Shown: positions 1 through 8,950, numbered from the stretch's first letter. The stretch: 33,859 nt of DNA from Gracilibacteraceae bacterium (GCA_031270805.1 JAISWK010000020.1:1-33859); one strand, 5' to 3'. Made by a program: numbers and translations. Notes: a model not told the origin generated them from the letters alone.

Positions 1-28
1 TATAATATAATATAATATATATATATAT
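1..28. repeat. AT simple repeat at window edge
   Basis: Pure A/T tract made of TATAA and TA units directly abutting the broken N-terminal codons of the hydrolase gene that follows. It could be a real microsatellite or an assembly edge artefact. It sits where the start codon and ribosome binding site of that gene would be expected. Confidence 0.7.
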
Positions 29-716
29 CTGTTAAATTTTTCATACCAGGAACAGCTTCGCTACGGGATTCGCGCTGCGGAGGAAACATGTGTCATTGAC
101 GTGTTGATGGCGGAAGAACAGCTCTTTTCCGACAAACTGCTGCCGAAAACCTTAGCGGAAGTGATAGACCATCCTCAAGCACTGGAACGCTTAAACATTA
201 TTGCTCTCCGGCAATCAGAACTGGACGGGGCCTGCGTTGTCCCACTTGCACAGGTAGGAATAGAAGCGCCGCTACCGGAACCGAAGCGTAATATCATCTG
301 CATTGGCCTGAATTACCGGGAACATGCTGTAGAGTTCAACGCCGCCATGCAATTGGAGGAAAATATACCAAAAACACCTATTGTTTTTACAAAGGCGAAC
401 ACGGCAGTCGTCGGCCCGGAAAGCGATATCAAACCGCATTCCCATTTGACGGTTCAGTTGGATTACGAGGCGGAGTTGGCAGTTATCATCGGCAAAGAAG
501 GAACGGCCATCCGCGAAGAAGATGCGTTTGACTACATCTTCGGCTATACCATCATCAATGATGTGACCGCCCGTGACCTGCAAAAAAAGCACAGTCAGTG
601 GTTCATCGGCAAAAGCTTGAATACCTTCGCGCCTTTGGGGCCTTACTTGGTCACGAAAGACGAAATAGAATGGCCGGTTCAACTGGATATACAGTGCCGT
701 GTCAACGGGGAACTGC

Positions 717-767
717 GGGGAACCACCCCGCCGCTTCGCGGCACCCCTCCAAGGGAGGGGAACCACC
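717..767. repeat. REP-like palindromic element, copy 1
   Basis: Two adjacent hairpins (GCCGC-TTC-GCGGC and CCCCTCC-AAG-GGAGGGG) bounded by an 11-bp direct repeat GGGGAACCACC at 717-727 and 757-767. The core from about 722 to 762 matches, in reverse complement and with one mismatch, the sequence at 31902-31942. It interrupts the FAH gene. Elements of this look are familiar as dispersed repeats in clostridial genomes, but that is from memory and was not searched. Confidence 0.8.
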
Positions 768-777
768 GTCCCCACTC

Positions 778-819
778 TTTTCTCTTTCCTCTTTTCTCTT
801 TCCTCTTCTCTCTTTCCTC
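778..819. repeat. 14-bp pyrimidine tandem repeat, three units
   Basis: Three consecutive copies of TTTTCTCTTTCCTC (778-791, 792-805, 806-819; the third has one change) form a strand-asymmetric polypyrimidine tract of over 40 bases. It lies between the REP-like element and the promoter of the first histidine kinase. Confidence 0.8.
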
Positions 820-834
820 CCTCGTACATCGCTC

Positions 835-863
835 TTGCTGTTAACCCCCGGTCATGCTATAAT
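835..863 (+). promoter_or_regulatory. sigma-70 type promoter for the histidine kinase operon
   Basis: TTGCTG at 835-840 and TATAAT at 858-863 with a 17-bp spacer; the -10 is extended (TGCTATAAT). The predicted start near 870 leaves a leader of about 48 bases before the ATG at 918. This is one of the best vegetative promoters in the window. Confidence 0.75.
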
Positions 864-917
864 GTATTTTATGATTTTTCCCTGTGGCCCCTCACTCTGA
901 TTCTCACCGGGGTATAT

Positions 918-3900
918 ATGCGAAAATTTATCCGAAAGTACATTTTTTCCGAGGAACTCTCTCTCGACGCCAGAATGGTAAACATGATCTGTCTGGTGGG
1001 GATGGGCGCGGCGCTGATGTCTACGATTACCCGCATTTGGATGGGTAATAGCGCCGTCATGATCGTCGTGATGCTGGGCATCGTCCTCTCCGTCGCGCTT
1101 TTTACCTTTTTCTGCAACCGCTACAACCTTTATCGGGTCAGCACATTGATTGTGCTGGTCGTCCTCAGTTATATTCTGTTTCCGGTCGCCTTCTTTTTCC
1201 TCGGCGGCGCGGACAGCGGCATGACCGCCTATTTTGTCGTCAGCCTCACCGCCGTTTTTTTTCTCGCCCGCGGCAGATCCCGCGTCGTTCTGGTTCTGAC
1301 CAGTATCGCCTGGGTTTCCGCCTGCTACATTGTCGCTTACCTCTGGCCGCACCTGGTCATGAGTTCTACGCCGCGGGAGCAGACCTACGACAACATTCAG
1401 TCTTATATTATTTCCGGCCTCTTTGTCGGGCTGCTCATTCTTTTCCAGAGCAATATCTACGACGCGGAAAAACATAAGGTGGAAGTGGCCGGTCTGGCCC
1501 TGGTCGAGCAGGACAAATTGCTCCACGCCGTCAATCGCGCCGCGGCCATCCTCCTGACGCATGAAGAAAGCAATTTTGAGGAAACCCTGCAGGGCGGCAT
1601 GGCTCTGATGGCGGAGAACGTGGGCGTCGACCGCATCTATATCTGGAAAAATATTATGCTGGAGGGCCGGCTGCACTACATGCAGATCTACCAATGGCTG
1701 AGCGACTATCCGCAGGCCTGGGCCACCAGCGTAGTCAATCAGACTTCTTTTTCATATATAAACAGTATCCCGGCCTGGGAGGCAAAATTCATGACCGGTC
1801 AGGCCGTGCGCGGCAAGCTGCGCGAATTGTCGCAGGACGAGCGGGAAAGCCTTAAGGATTACGGGATTCTCTCCATTCTCGTTATTCCGGTCTTTTTGCA
1901 CGAAAAATTCTGGGGTTTTGTCAGTTTTGACGATTGCCGCCGGGAGCGGGATTTTTCTGAGGATGAGGAAAGCATCCTCCGTTCCGGCAGTCTGCTTTTG
2001 GCCAACGCCATCATCCGCCACGAATATAATGGCGCCCTCCAGAATCGGCTGAAACAGCAGGAAGTGATGTCCGCGATTTCCCAAAGTTTTATTACCCGTC
2101 AGGAACTGTCCGCCCTCATCGACAGCGCTCTGCAGGAAACGGGTAAGTTCCTTGGCGTGACGCGCTTGCTGATTGCCGCGGCGGAACAATTCGGCAGCGA
2201 CAGACAAAACCATGTCTGGTGCGACGGGACGGAGATCCCGGATCCCGAAGCGGTTCGGGACGCCCTCGAAGAGATAATCAGGGCCAGTTTTCCTAAATTC
2301 CTCTCGGCGCGAGGCTCCGTGCCCCTCGTCTGCTGTTCCGATTTACAAAGAGAGGAAAAATACTCCGCGCTGGCCGGCGCGGGGGTGAACTCTTTCATTC
2401 TGACCCCGCTCTATGCCAACGGCGAATACTGGGGAGCGCTTGTCGTCGAGGAACGGCGGACGACGCGCTCTTGGAGCGAAAGCGATATTCAACTCGTGAA
2501 TATGGTGGGCAGCGCCCTGGCCGGCGCCATCTCCCGCGACCTGATGGACAAGGAGCGGACGGCGGCCCTGGATCAGGCCATGCGGGCCAGCAAGGCCAAG
2601 GGCGATTTTCTTTCCAATATGAGCCACGAAATGCGCACGCCGATGAACGCCATCATCGGTATGACCACCATCGCCCAGTCAACCGCCGACGCGGAGAAAA
2701 AAGATTATTGCCTGAATAAAATCGAAGACGCTTCCACCCATTTGCTCGGCGTTATCAATGATATTCTGGATATGTCCAAGATCGAGGCCAATAAACTGGA
2801 ACTGTCCCTGGAAGAATTCAATTTTGAGCGGATGTTGCAAAAAGTCGTCGGCGTTATCAATTTCCGCGTGGAAGAAAAACATCAGGCTTTTTCCGTTTTT
2901 ATCGACAAAAATATTCCCCGCTACTTAGTCGGCGACGACCAGCGGCTGGCGCAGGTGGTGACCAACCTCCTTTCCAACTCGACCAAATTCACGCCGGAAC
3001 ACGGCTCGATCCATCTGGAAGCCCACTTGGAGCAGGAGTGGGACGAACTTTGCACCATCCGGATCAGCGTGACGGACAGCGGCATCGGTTTCAGCACGGA
3101 ACAGCAGACCCGCCTCTTTAACTCTTTTGAACAGGCGGAAAGCAGCACTTCGCGTAAATTCGGCGGCACCGGTCTCGGTCTGGCCATTTCCAAGCGCATC
3201 GTCGAGCTGATGAACGGTCGCATCTGGGCCGAATCCGTGCCGGGCCAGGGCGCGAGATTTACCTTTAGCGCGCAGCTGCGGCGCGGGCGCCGGGATGCCC
3301 CGAGTCTCCTCCGCCCCGGCGTGAACTGGCAAAACGTGCGCGTGCTGGCGGTTGACGACGATCCGGAAACACGCTATTATTTCAGCGACATCGCCCGCCG
3401 GCTCGGCATTATTTGCGACACGGCTCCCGGTGGTCCGGAAGCGCTGAATCTGGTGCGCTCAAACGGCGCCTATGATATTTATTTTGTCGACTGGCAAATG
3501 CCCGGCATGGACGGCGTGGAATTCACGCTGCGCCTGCGGGAAATCTACGGTTCGGCCAACTCGGTCGTCACCCTGATCTCGGCTTCGGAGTGGAGCATCA
3601 TTGAGGATAGCGCCCGCCAAGCCGGCATAACCCGTTTTCTGCCCAAACCGATCTTTCCCTCCCAGATTGCCGATTGCATCAACGAGTGTATCGGCAAGGA
3701 AAATCAAGTGACGGAGGCCGTGACCGAATCCGCCCAGAAAGACTGCTTCGCCGGTTATTGCGTACTGCTGGCGGAAGACGTGGAGATCAACCGGGAGATC
3801 GTCGTCGCTTTGCTCGAGCCGACCCAGGTTCGGATCGACTGCGCGGAAAACGGCGTGGAAGCGGTGGCTAAGTTCAGCGCCGACCCGGATGGCTACGATA

Positions 3901-4577
3901 TGATTTTTATGGACGTGCAAATGCCGGAAATGGACGGCTATGAAGCCACGCGGCGCATCCGCGCTTTGGACGCCCCGAACGCGGCCGCCGTCCCCATCAT
4001 CGCCATGACGGCCAACGTGTTCCGCGAGGATATCGAAAAATGCCTGGCCTCGGGGATGAACGGCCATGTGGGGAAACCGCTGGATATTGACGATGTGCTA
4101 TCCTGTCTCAGGGAAAATTTGCACACCGGCTCTAATCAGACCGCGCCGCAGCGGCGAAGTAGTGATTGGAATCAGGGGGTGGCCTGGAGCCGGGATCTCG
4201 AAACAGGCAATGAGAAGATAGACGCGCAGCATAAGCAGCTTTTCCAGCTGACCAGCGATCTGATCGACGCTTGCGCCAAGGGCGAGAGCCGCGCCGTCCT
4301 GGGCGAGGCGCTGAATTTTCTGGCCGCCTACACGGTGCAGCATTTTGCCGACGAGGAAGCACTGCAATTGAGCTGCGGTTTTCCCGACTACCAGCGACAT
4401 AAAAAACTACACGACGAATTCAAGGTGACCGCCGCCGACCTAATCGAGGAGTACGACGCCGCCGGCTCTACGAGCGACTTAGTCAACAAAGTGCATACGG
4501 TCGTGGTGCGCTGGCTCGTGAAACATATCAAGGGCGAGGACCTCAAGATCGCCGACTTTATCCGCTCTAAGCTCTAA
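918..4577 (+). CDS. hybrid sensor histidine kinase with two GAF, two receiver and a C-terminal bacteriohemerythrin domain
   Basis: A 1219-residue membrane kinase. I start it at ATG 918 (MRKFIRKY), preceded by a GGGG motif and promoter, not at the ORF-track start 699, which lies in repeat DNA. Order: about six membrane segments (residues 18-180), GAF-like region (about 200-350), second GAF-like region (about 390-550), HisKA with phosphoacceptor His570 in SNMSHEMRTP, HATPase_c (about 665-780; N box NLLSNSTKFTP, GGTGLGLAIS), receiver 1 (acceptor Asp858 in FVDWQMPG), receiver 2 (Asp999 in FMDVQMPEMDG), and hemerythrin (about 1088-1219). The hemerythrin has all seven expected iron ligands in order: AQH, HFADE, HKKLH and HIKGED. 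This suggests oxygen or redox input feeding a phosphorelay. No DNA-binding output domain is present and no response regulator gene is adjacent, so the partner is unknown. Confidence 0.93.
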   Translation: MRKFIRKYIFSEELSLDARMVNMICLVGMGAALMSTITRIWMGNSAVMIVVMLGIVLSVALFTFFCNRYNLYRVSTLIVLVVLSYILFPVAFFFLGGADSGMTAYFVVSLTAVFFLARGRSRVVLVLTSIAWVSACYIVAYLWPHLVMSSTPREQTYDNIQSYIISGLFVGLLILFQSNIYDAEKHKVEVAGLALVEQDKLLHAVNRAAAILLTHEESNFEETLQGGMALMAENVGVDRIYIWKNIMLEGRLHYMQIYQWLSDYPQAWATSVVNQTSFSYINSIPAWEAKFMTGQAVRGKLRELSQDERESLKDYGILSILVIPVFLHEKFWGFVSFDDCRRERDFSEDEESILRSGSLLLANAIIRHEYNGALQNRLKQQEVMSAISQSFITRQELSALIDSALQETGKFLGVTRLLIAAAEQFGSDRQNHVWCDGTEIPDPEAVRDALEEIIRASFPKFLSARGSVPLVCCSDLQREEKYSALAGAGVNSFILTPLYANGEYWGALVVEERRTTRSWSESDIQLVNMVGSALAGAISRDLMDKERTAALDQAMRASKAKGDFLSNMSHEMRTPMNAIIGMTTIAQSTADAEKKDYCLNKIEDASTHLLGVINDILDMSKIEANKLELSLEEFNFERMLQKVVGVINFRVEEKHQAFSVFIDKNIPRYLVGDDQRLAQVVTNLLSNSTKFTPEHGSIHLEAHLEQEWDELCTIRISVTDSGIGFSTEQQTRLFNSFEQAESSTSRKFGGTGLGLAISKRIVELMNGRIWAESVPGQGARFTFSAQLRRGRRDAPSLLRPGVNWQNVRVLAVDDDPETRYYFSDIARRLGIICDTAPGGPEALNLVRSNGAYDIYFVDWQMPGMDGVEFTLRLREIYGSANSVVTLISASEWSIIEDSARQAGITRFLPKPIFPSQIADCINECIGKENQVTEAVTESAQKDCFAGYCVLLAEDVEINREIVVALLEPTQVRIDCAENGVEAVAKFSADPDGYDMIFMDVQMPEMDGYEATRRIRALDAPNAAAVPIIAMTANVFREDIEKCLASGMNGHVGKPLDIDDVLSCLRENLHTGSNQTAPQRRSSDWNQGVAWSRDLETGNEKIDAQHKQLFQLTSDLIDACAKGESRAVLGEALNFLAAYTVQHFADEEALQLSCGFPDYQRHKKLHDEFKVTAADLIEEYDAAGSTSDLVNKVHTVVVRWLVKHIKGEDLKIADFIRSKL

Positions 4578-4622
4578 GCTCTTAGATCGGATAATTACCC
4601 CCTGCAGTAAGGAGAGCGTCGT

Positions 4623-6503
4623 ATGGACTCAACTGAAAAAAAGGCCGCCAAGCCGGCCCGCGTACCTTTAACTATCCCCGACCGGCACCGGCGGCGGTTT
4701 CAGGCGGAATTGCTGGAAACAAATACCACCCGCATGCTGGGTTTTGCCGTTTATGTAGTGGCGCTGCAAGTGGTTTTGCAGGTGACGAATGTCCTCTACC
4801 CGCAGGGGCAGGGCGAAGGAATGCCTGTTCCCCTGATTTATTACATTGTGCTTTCTCTTCTGACATTGCTCGTCGGCGTCGTCTATTGGGTGCTGCTGGC
4901 CTTATCGAAAAACGGCCGGATCAAAAATTACGCCGTCCGCCTTTTTCTCGTCCACAGCCTGCTTTATATCTATTTTTTTATTCAGATGTCGTTTTCCTCG
5001 TTCAATATTCTCTCCCATCAGGGCGTCAACGGCCAGATTATCCTCGTCCTCCTCTTCGGCATGGTGCCGATTCTGCGCCCCCGGCAGAGCGCGGTCACCA
5101 TCCTCCTCTCCTTCGCCTATACGCTGGCCTTCATGTTCTGCACCCAGCATATAACGGACGAGCTGGGCCGCTCCGCCTGGGATAAATTTTTCCTCACCGA
5201 TATGCGGGCCTATTTTTTTATCATCAACGGACTTACCATCCTGATTTCCATATTTATCTACCGCCTGTATGTTTCTAATTTTTTGAAAAGTATCCAATTA
5301 GAGGAAGCTAACGCCAACCTGGAACAGACCGTGCAGGAGCGCACCGGGGCGCTGGAGGAAAAAACCCTGGCCGCCCAAAGCGCCTCGCAGGCCAAAAACC
5401 GCTTCATGGCCGGCATGAGCCATGAAATCCGGACGCCGCTCCACGCCATCATCGGGATGGCCCATGTCGCCGGCAAAGCGGAAAGCAAGGAGAAGGTCGG
5501 GGCGGCCGTGCGGGAAATCTCCAAGGCTTCCGGCCACCTGCTCGGTATCCTGAACGACATCCTGGACATGTCCAATCTCGAATCGGGCAGTCTGCGGATG
5601 AAAAAGGAACGCTTCAATCTGCACCGGACTCTCACCGAGGTCGCGAGCATCTGCGGCGAGCGCGCCGCCGCCAAGGGCCTGGTTTTCAGCCACAACAGCG
5701 ATGTCCTCGCCGGCGTCTTCGTCCTGGGTGATCAGCTCCGGTTGCGGCAAATTTTGCTCAACCTGCTGGATAACGCCGTAAAATTCACGCCGGAAGACGG
5801 CACGGTTGATTTGAGCCTGAGCTGCGCCGCTGCGGAACCGGGCCGGCGGGAAATCGTTTTTACCGTGACGGACAGCGGGATCGGCATCCCGGCGGAGCAG
5901 CGGCAAAAGCTCTTTGTCCCTTTTGAACAGGGCAGCGTCAACAGCATGAAACACGGCGGCACCGGCCTGGGCCTGGCCATCAGTCAAAACCTGGCGGCCA
6001 TGATGGGCGGCGACATCTCCGTGCAGAGCGAGCCGGGCCGGGGTTCGGTTTTTGCCCTCCGCCTGAGCCTGGAAGAGGCCGCGCCCAGCGAGGAAGGCGA
6101 GCCGCAGATCCCCGATTTGAGCGGCAAGCGGATTCTCTCGGTCGAAGATATAGAAATCAACCGCATTGTTTTGACGGAACTGCTGGCGGATACGGGGGCC
6201 GCGATTGACGAGGCGGAAGACGGAGCGGCGGCGGTGGAAAAATTTCGGGCCTCCCCGGAGGGGTATTATTGTTTTGTCTTTATGGACCTGCTTATGCCCA
6301 ATATGGATGGGTACGAGGCGGCGAGCGCTATTCGCGCCTTGGATCGCCCGGACGCGGGCCAGGTGCCGATCGTGGCCCTCTCGGCCAACGCCGGGCCGGA
6401 AGACGTGGAGCGGGCGCTTGAGGCGGGGATGGACGCTCACTTGGCCAAACCGGTGGATTTTGCGGCGCTGATGCGTATGCTGACAGAAAAAATCAATGTC
6501 TGA
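4623..6503 (+). CDS. hybrid sensor histidine kinase with one receiver domain
   Basis: 626 residues; ATG 4623 has AAGGAGAG seven bases upstream. About six hydrophobic segments occupy residues 40-215 without a recognisable periplasmic domain, followed by a short coiled coil (about 222-255), HisKA with His267 in AGMSHEIRTPLHAIIG, HATPase_c (about 370-490; NLLDNAVKFTP, TDSGIGIP, GGTGLGLAIS) and a receiver whose acceptor is Asp555 in FMDLLMPNMDG. It starts 45 bases after the larger kinase and shares its promoter. The two kinases may belong to one phosphorelay (inference). No output domain, and the sensed signal cannot be read from sequence. Confidence 0.92.
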   Translation: MDSTEKKAAKPARVPLTIPDRHRRRFQAELLETNTTRMLGFAVYVVALQVVLQVTNVLYPQGQGEGMPVPLIYYIVLSLLTLLVGVVYWVLLALSKNGRIKNYAVRLFLVHSLLYIYFFIQMSFSSFNILSHQGVNGQIILVLLFGMVPILRPRQSAVTILLSFAYTLAFMFCTQHITDELGRSAWDKFFLTDMRAYFFIINGLTILISIFIYRLYVSNFLKSIQLEEANANLEQTVQERTGALEEKTLAAQSASQAKNRFMAGMSHEIRTPLHAIIGMAHVAGKAESKEKVGAAVREISKASGHLLGILNDILDMSNLESGSLRMKKERFNLHRTLTEVASICGERAAAKGLVFSHNSDVLAGVFVLGDQLRLRQILLNLLDNAVKFTPEDGTVDLSLSCAAAEPGRREIVFTVTDSGIGIPAEQRQKLFVPFEQGSVNSMKHGGTGLGLAISQNLAAMMGGDISVQSEPGRGSVFALRLSLEEAAPSEEGEPQIPDLSGKRILSVEDIEINRIVLTELLADTGAAIDEAEDGAAAVEKFRASPEGYYCFVFMDLLMPNMDGYEAASAIRALDRPDAGQVPIVALSANAGPEDVERALEAGMDAHLAKPVDFAALMRMLTEKINV

Positions 6504-6515
6504 GGAAGAGCCGTC

Positions 6516-7421
6516 ATGTCCGCTTTCTGGCTCAAAACCCTGGCCTGTCTCTTTATGCTCACAGACCACGTCGGCGCGGTATTCCATACCCTGACCCCGG
6601 ATTGGCTGCGTTGGATCGGGCGGATTGCTTTCCCCATCTATGTGTTTTTCATCGCGGAGGGCTGCGCCCGCACCCGCAATATTCACCGCTACCTGCTGCG
6701 CCTCGGCGTCTTTGCCCTGGTGTCCGAGATCCCCTTCGACATGGCCCTCGCCTTCTTCGCCCGGACTGTCCCGGCGGCCGGCCGCCCGGTAGCGCCGCTC
6801 TCGGCCCTTGATTTTCTCTCGTTTACCAATGTGTTTTACACCCTCTTTATCGGCGTTCTCGCCGTCAGCGTTTACGGCGGCGTCGCCGCCGGCCGCCGGC
6901 CCGCCCTCGCCCTCCTGCCCTTACTGATCCTGACGCCGCTTTTGCTTAACCCCTCCCGGGCCGCCACGACCGGCCTGGTCGCCCTGTACGCGGCGGTGGT
7001 CTACGTTTTGAGCCGCTGCCTCCCGGCCCGGGAGGGCCAGGAGAAGGAGGGCGGGCCAATCGTGCGCCTGATTGCGCTGGCTGCCGCCGCCCCGACTATC
7101 GGGCTGGCCACGCTGCTGGACACGGATTACGGCGCTTTTGGCGTCATTTTTATCCTCGCCCTCCACCTGGCGGGGAGCCGGCCAAGAAAACTCGCCTGTC
7201 TCTTTATTTTCATCTGCCTGGAATACGCCTCGCCGGCCATCCTCACCCAGCCTTTTTCCGCGGCCGGAGGGCTGCTGGGAACGGCTCTGCTGGCGGTTCC
7301 GCTTATCGCTATGTACAACGACCGGCGCGGCCCGAAGGTAAAATGGGCTTTCTACGCCTTTTATCCCGCGCACTTGGCCATCCTGGCCGCCCTGGCCGTG
7401 ATAATTTTTCGCAACGGTTAA
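6516..7421 (+). CDS. TraX family multi-pass membrane protein
   Basis: 301 residues, starting 12 bases after the kinase stop with a GAGGAAGAG binding site. The N-terminus (WLKTLACLFMLTDHVGAVF, then GRIAFPIYVFFIAEG and a conserved ARTRNIHRY region) is typical of the TraX family, named after the F-plasmid pilin acetylase. Eight or more hydrophobic segments run to the C-terminus, where YAFYPAHLAILA resembles membrane acyltransferase ends. Chromosomal TraX proteins are common in Bacillota and mostly uncharacterised; an O- or N-acyltransferase on an envelope component is plausible. No other conjugation gene is present, so the name should not be read as evidence of transfer functions. Confidence 0.85.
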   Translation: MSAFWLKTLACLFMLTDHVGAVFHTLTPDWLRWIGRIAFPIYVFFIAEGCARTRNIHRYLLRLGVFALVSEIPFDMALAFFARTVPAAGRPVAPLSALDFLSFTNVFYTLFIGVLAVSVYGGVAAGRRPALALLPLLILTPLLLNPSRAATTGLVALYAAVVYVLSRCLPAREGQEKEGGPIVRLIALAAAAPTIGLATLLDTDYGAFGVIFILALHLAGSRPRKLACLFIFICLEYASPAILTQPFSAAGGLLGTALLAVPLIAMYNDRRGPKVKWAFYAFYPAHLAILAALAVIIFRNG

Positions 7422-7429
7422 GGATTACT

Positions 7430-8119
7430 ATGGACAAAAACGCCTTACGTCACGCTGCCCGGGCCGCAGTTCCCGTTATTCTCGGCTACCTCTCTGTCGG
7501 CCTGGTTTTCGGACTGCTCCTGACCGGCAGCGGTTATGCCTGGTGGCTGGGACTTTTAATGAGCCTGTTTATTTATGCCGGCACGGCGCAGTACATGGCG
7601 GTGGATTTTTTCCTCCAAAACACGCCGCTCTGGCAGGTGGCTTTTCTGACTTTCCTGCTCAATTCCCGCCACATGTTTTACGGGCTCTCGCTGCTGGAAC
7701 CATTTGCCCGGGCGGGAATCTACCGGCCTTATCTCATTTTTTCCCTGACGGACGAGACTTACGCCCTCCTGACCAGCGTCCCGCCGCCGGCCGCCGTCCA
7801 CCCGGCCAAATTCTCCTTTTACCTCGCGGCCGTCAACCAGGTCGCTTGGCTGGCCGGCTCTCTCTTGGGCGCCCTGCTCGGCGCGGTTATCCCTTTTGAC
7901 CTGACCGGGGTTGATTTTGCCCTGACCGCGCTCTTTATCGTTCTCCTGCTCGAACAGGTGCGCGCCGCCTCCGCGCCCTATCCTTTTCTGGCCGGTCTGG
8001 CTGCGGCCGGCGCGGCCCTCCTCATCTTCGGCCCGGCCAATATGCTGCTCCCGGCGGTCTGTCTGGCCGCCGCCCTGCTGATCCCGCTGCGGGGAAAGGC
8101 GGAACCGCATGGATCATAA
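7430..8119 (+). CDS. azlC: AzlC family branched-chain amino acid exporter, large subunit
   Basis: 229 residues. I place the start at ATG 7430 (MDKNALRHAARAAVPVILGY), 8 bases after the TraX stop with AAGGATT upstream; the ORF-track start at 7343 lies inside traX. Family signs are VPVILGYLSVGLVFGLL near the N-terminus, a SLFIYAGTAQYMAVDF segment, LLNSRHMFYGLSL and SLTDETYALL. Membrane protein with about six segments that pairs with AzlD to export leucine, isoleucine and valine or analogues. It overlaps azlD by 11 bases, which points to translational coupling, and is convergent with ilvBN. Confidence 0.93.
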   Translation: MDKNALRHAARAAVPVILGYLSVGLVFGLLLTGSGYAWWLGLLMSLFIYAGTAQYMAVDFFLQNTPLWQVAFLTFLLNSRHMFYGLSLLEPFARAGIYRPYLIFSLTDETYALLTSVPPPAAVHPAKFSFYLAAVNQVAWLAGSLLGALLGAVIPFDLTGVDFALTALFIVLLLEQVRAASAPYPFLAGLAAAGAALLIFGPANMLLPAVCLAAALLIPLRGKAEPHGS

Positions 8120-8432
8120 AACCCTGGCCGCGGCGGTAATAATCATCGCCCTCGTGACGCTGGGCACGCGCGCCTTCCCGTTCCTCGTTTTCCGCTCCGG
8201 ACAGACGCCGCCCGCCCTCGTCCTCTATATCGGCCGCTGCCTGCCGCCGGCAGTCATCACCATCATCGTGGTTTATTGCTACCGCAATCTTGATTTTACC
8301 GCGCCCCAGACCGCCCTGCCCCAGCTGGCGGCCGGCGCCGCCGTCGTCCTGCTCCACCTCTGGCGGCACAATTTTCTCCTCAGTATTCTGGGCGGCACGG
8401 CTTTTTACTTGCTCCTGCTGCGGGTTTTTTGA
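8109..8432 (+). CDS. azlD: AzlD family branched-chain amino acid exporter, small subunit
   Basis: 107 residues, the usual AzlD length, with four hydrophobic segments and the family-like TLGTRAFPFLVF and LYIGRCLPPAVITIIVVY stretches. ATG 8109 lies within the end of azlC. It is the last gene of the plus-strand run and ends 20 bases before the stop of the converging ilvN; no strong terminator hairpin is visible in that short gap. Confidence 0.92.
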   Translation: MDHKTLAAAVIIIALVTLGTRAFPFLVFRSGQTPPALVLYIGRCLPPAVITIIVVYCYRNLDFTAPQTALPQLAAGAAVVLLHLWRHNFLLSILGGTAFYLLLLRVF

Positions 8433-8452
8433 CGCGGCAAACTCAGGCGGAT

Positions 8453-8950
8453 TCAGTTTTCCCGCGCCGCCCCCGCGCCGCGGCTGACGGCGATGCGACC
8501 TGTGCGCACGATCTCCCGCACGCCGTATTCGCCCAGCAATTCACAGAGGGCGTCGATCTTGGTTTCTTCCCCGGACAGTTCGATAATCATCGCTTCCTTG
8601 TTCACGTCCACCACATGGGCCCGGAAAACATTGACGAGATTGATGATTTCCGCCCGCCGCTCCGGCCGGCAAGCCACCTTGATCATGGCCAGTTCCCGGT
8701 GAACGCTGTCCGTCCCGTCCAGGACGACTATTTTCACGACGTCGATCAATTTGCTCAGTTGATGGACGACCTGCTCCAATTCGTACTGGTCGTCCACGTC
8801 CACCACCAGGGTGATGCGCGTGATATCCGCTTCCTCCGTGTAACCGGCCGCGATGCTGACGATATTAAAAGCCCGGCGGCTGATCAAAGCGGAAACATGG
8901 GTCAGGACGCCCGGTTTGTCCTCCACGAGGACAGCCAGCGTGTACTTCAT
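8453..8950 (-). CDS. ilvN: acetolactate synthase small (regulatory) subunit
   Basis: 165 residues from ATG at 8950 (MKYTLAVLVEDKPGVLTHVS); the longer ORF-track version to 9211 only adds out-of-phase ilvB sequence. It has the N-terminal ACT domain (residues 2-75, with RRAFNIVSIAAGYTEE and the ITRITLVV strand) and the C-terminal IlvN domain (ELAMIKVACRPERRAEIINLV, KEAMIIELSGEETKIDAL). It binds IlvB and gives valine feedback inhibition in characterised homologues. Its start overlaps the ilvB stop in an ATGA arrangement, so the two are coupled. Confidence 0.96.
   Translation of the reverse strand: MKYTLAVLVEDKPGVLTHVSALISRRAFNIVSIAAGYTEEADITRITLVVDVDDQYELEQVVHQLSKLIDVVKIVVLDGTDSVHRELAMIKVACRPERRAEIINLVNVFRAHVVDVNKEAMIIELSGEETKIDALCELLGEYGVREIVRTGRIAVSRGAGAAREN

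Larger units (their letters stand above)
29..844 (+). pseudogene. fumarylacetoacetate hydrolase (FAH) family protein, truncated at both ends
   Basis: FAH-family hydrolases/decarboxylases act on beta-diketo or 2-oxo acids with a divalent metal. The frame upstream of the GTG at 101 stays open and reads FSYQEQLRYGIR...CVIDV, which is the usual FAH N-terminus, so 101 is probably not the true start; no ATG is available before the AT repeat. The family core is clear: GLNYREHAVE, the metal-ligand motif DYEAELAVIIG, NDVTARDLQ and the conserved K...TFAPLGPYLV. After CRVNGELRG (near base 720) homology stops: the frame runs into a REP-like repeat and a CT-rich tract and ends in non-family sequence, so roughly the last 75-90 residues of the fold, including the TGTP-type active-site segment, are missing. 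I consider it a decayed gene. Confidence 0.8.

Noticed and set aside
699-917. N-terminal extension of the large kinase in the ORF track
   Set aside because: It translates the REP-like element, pyrimidine tract and promoter; ATG 918 follows a promoter and begins a normal membrane-anchored kinase.
6516-7421. Conjugative element signalled by TraX
   Set aside because: No relaxase, type IV secretion, integrase or attachment site is visible; chromosomal TraX-family proteins are common.
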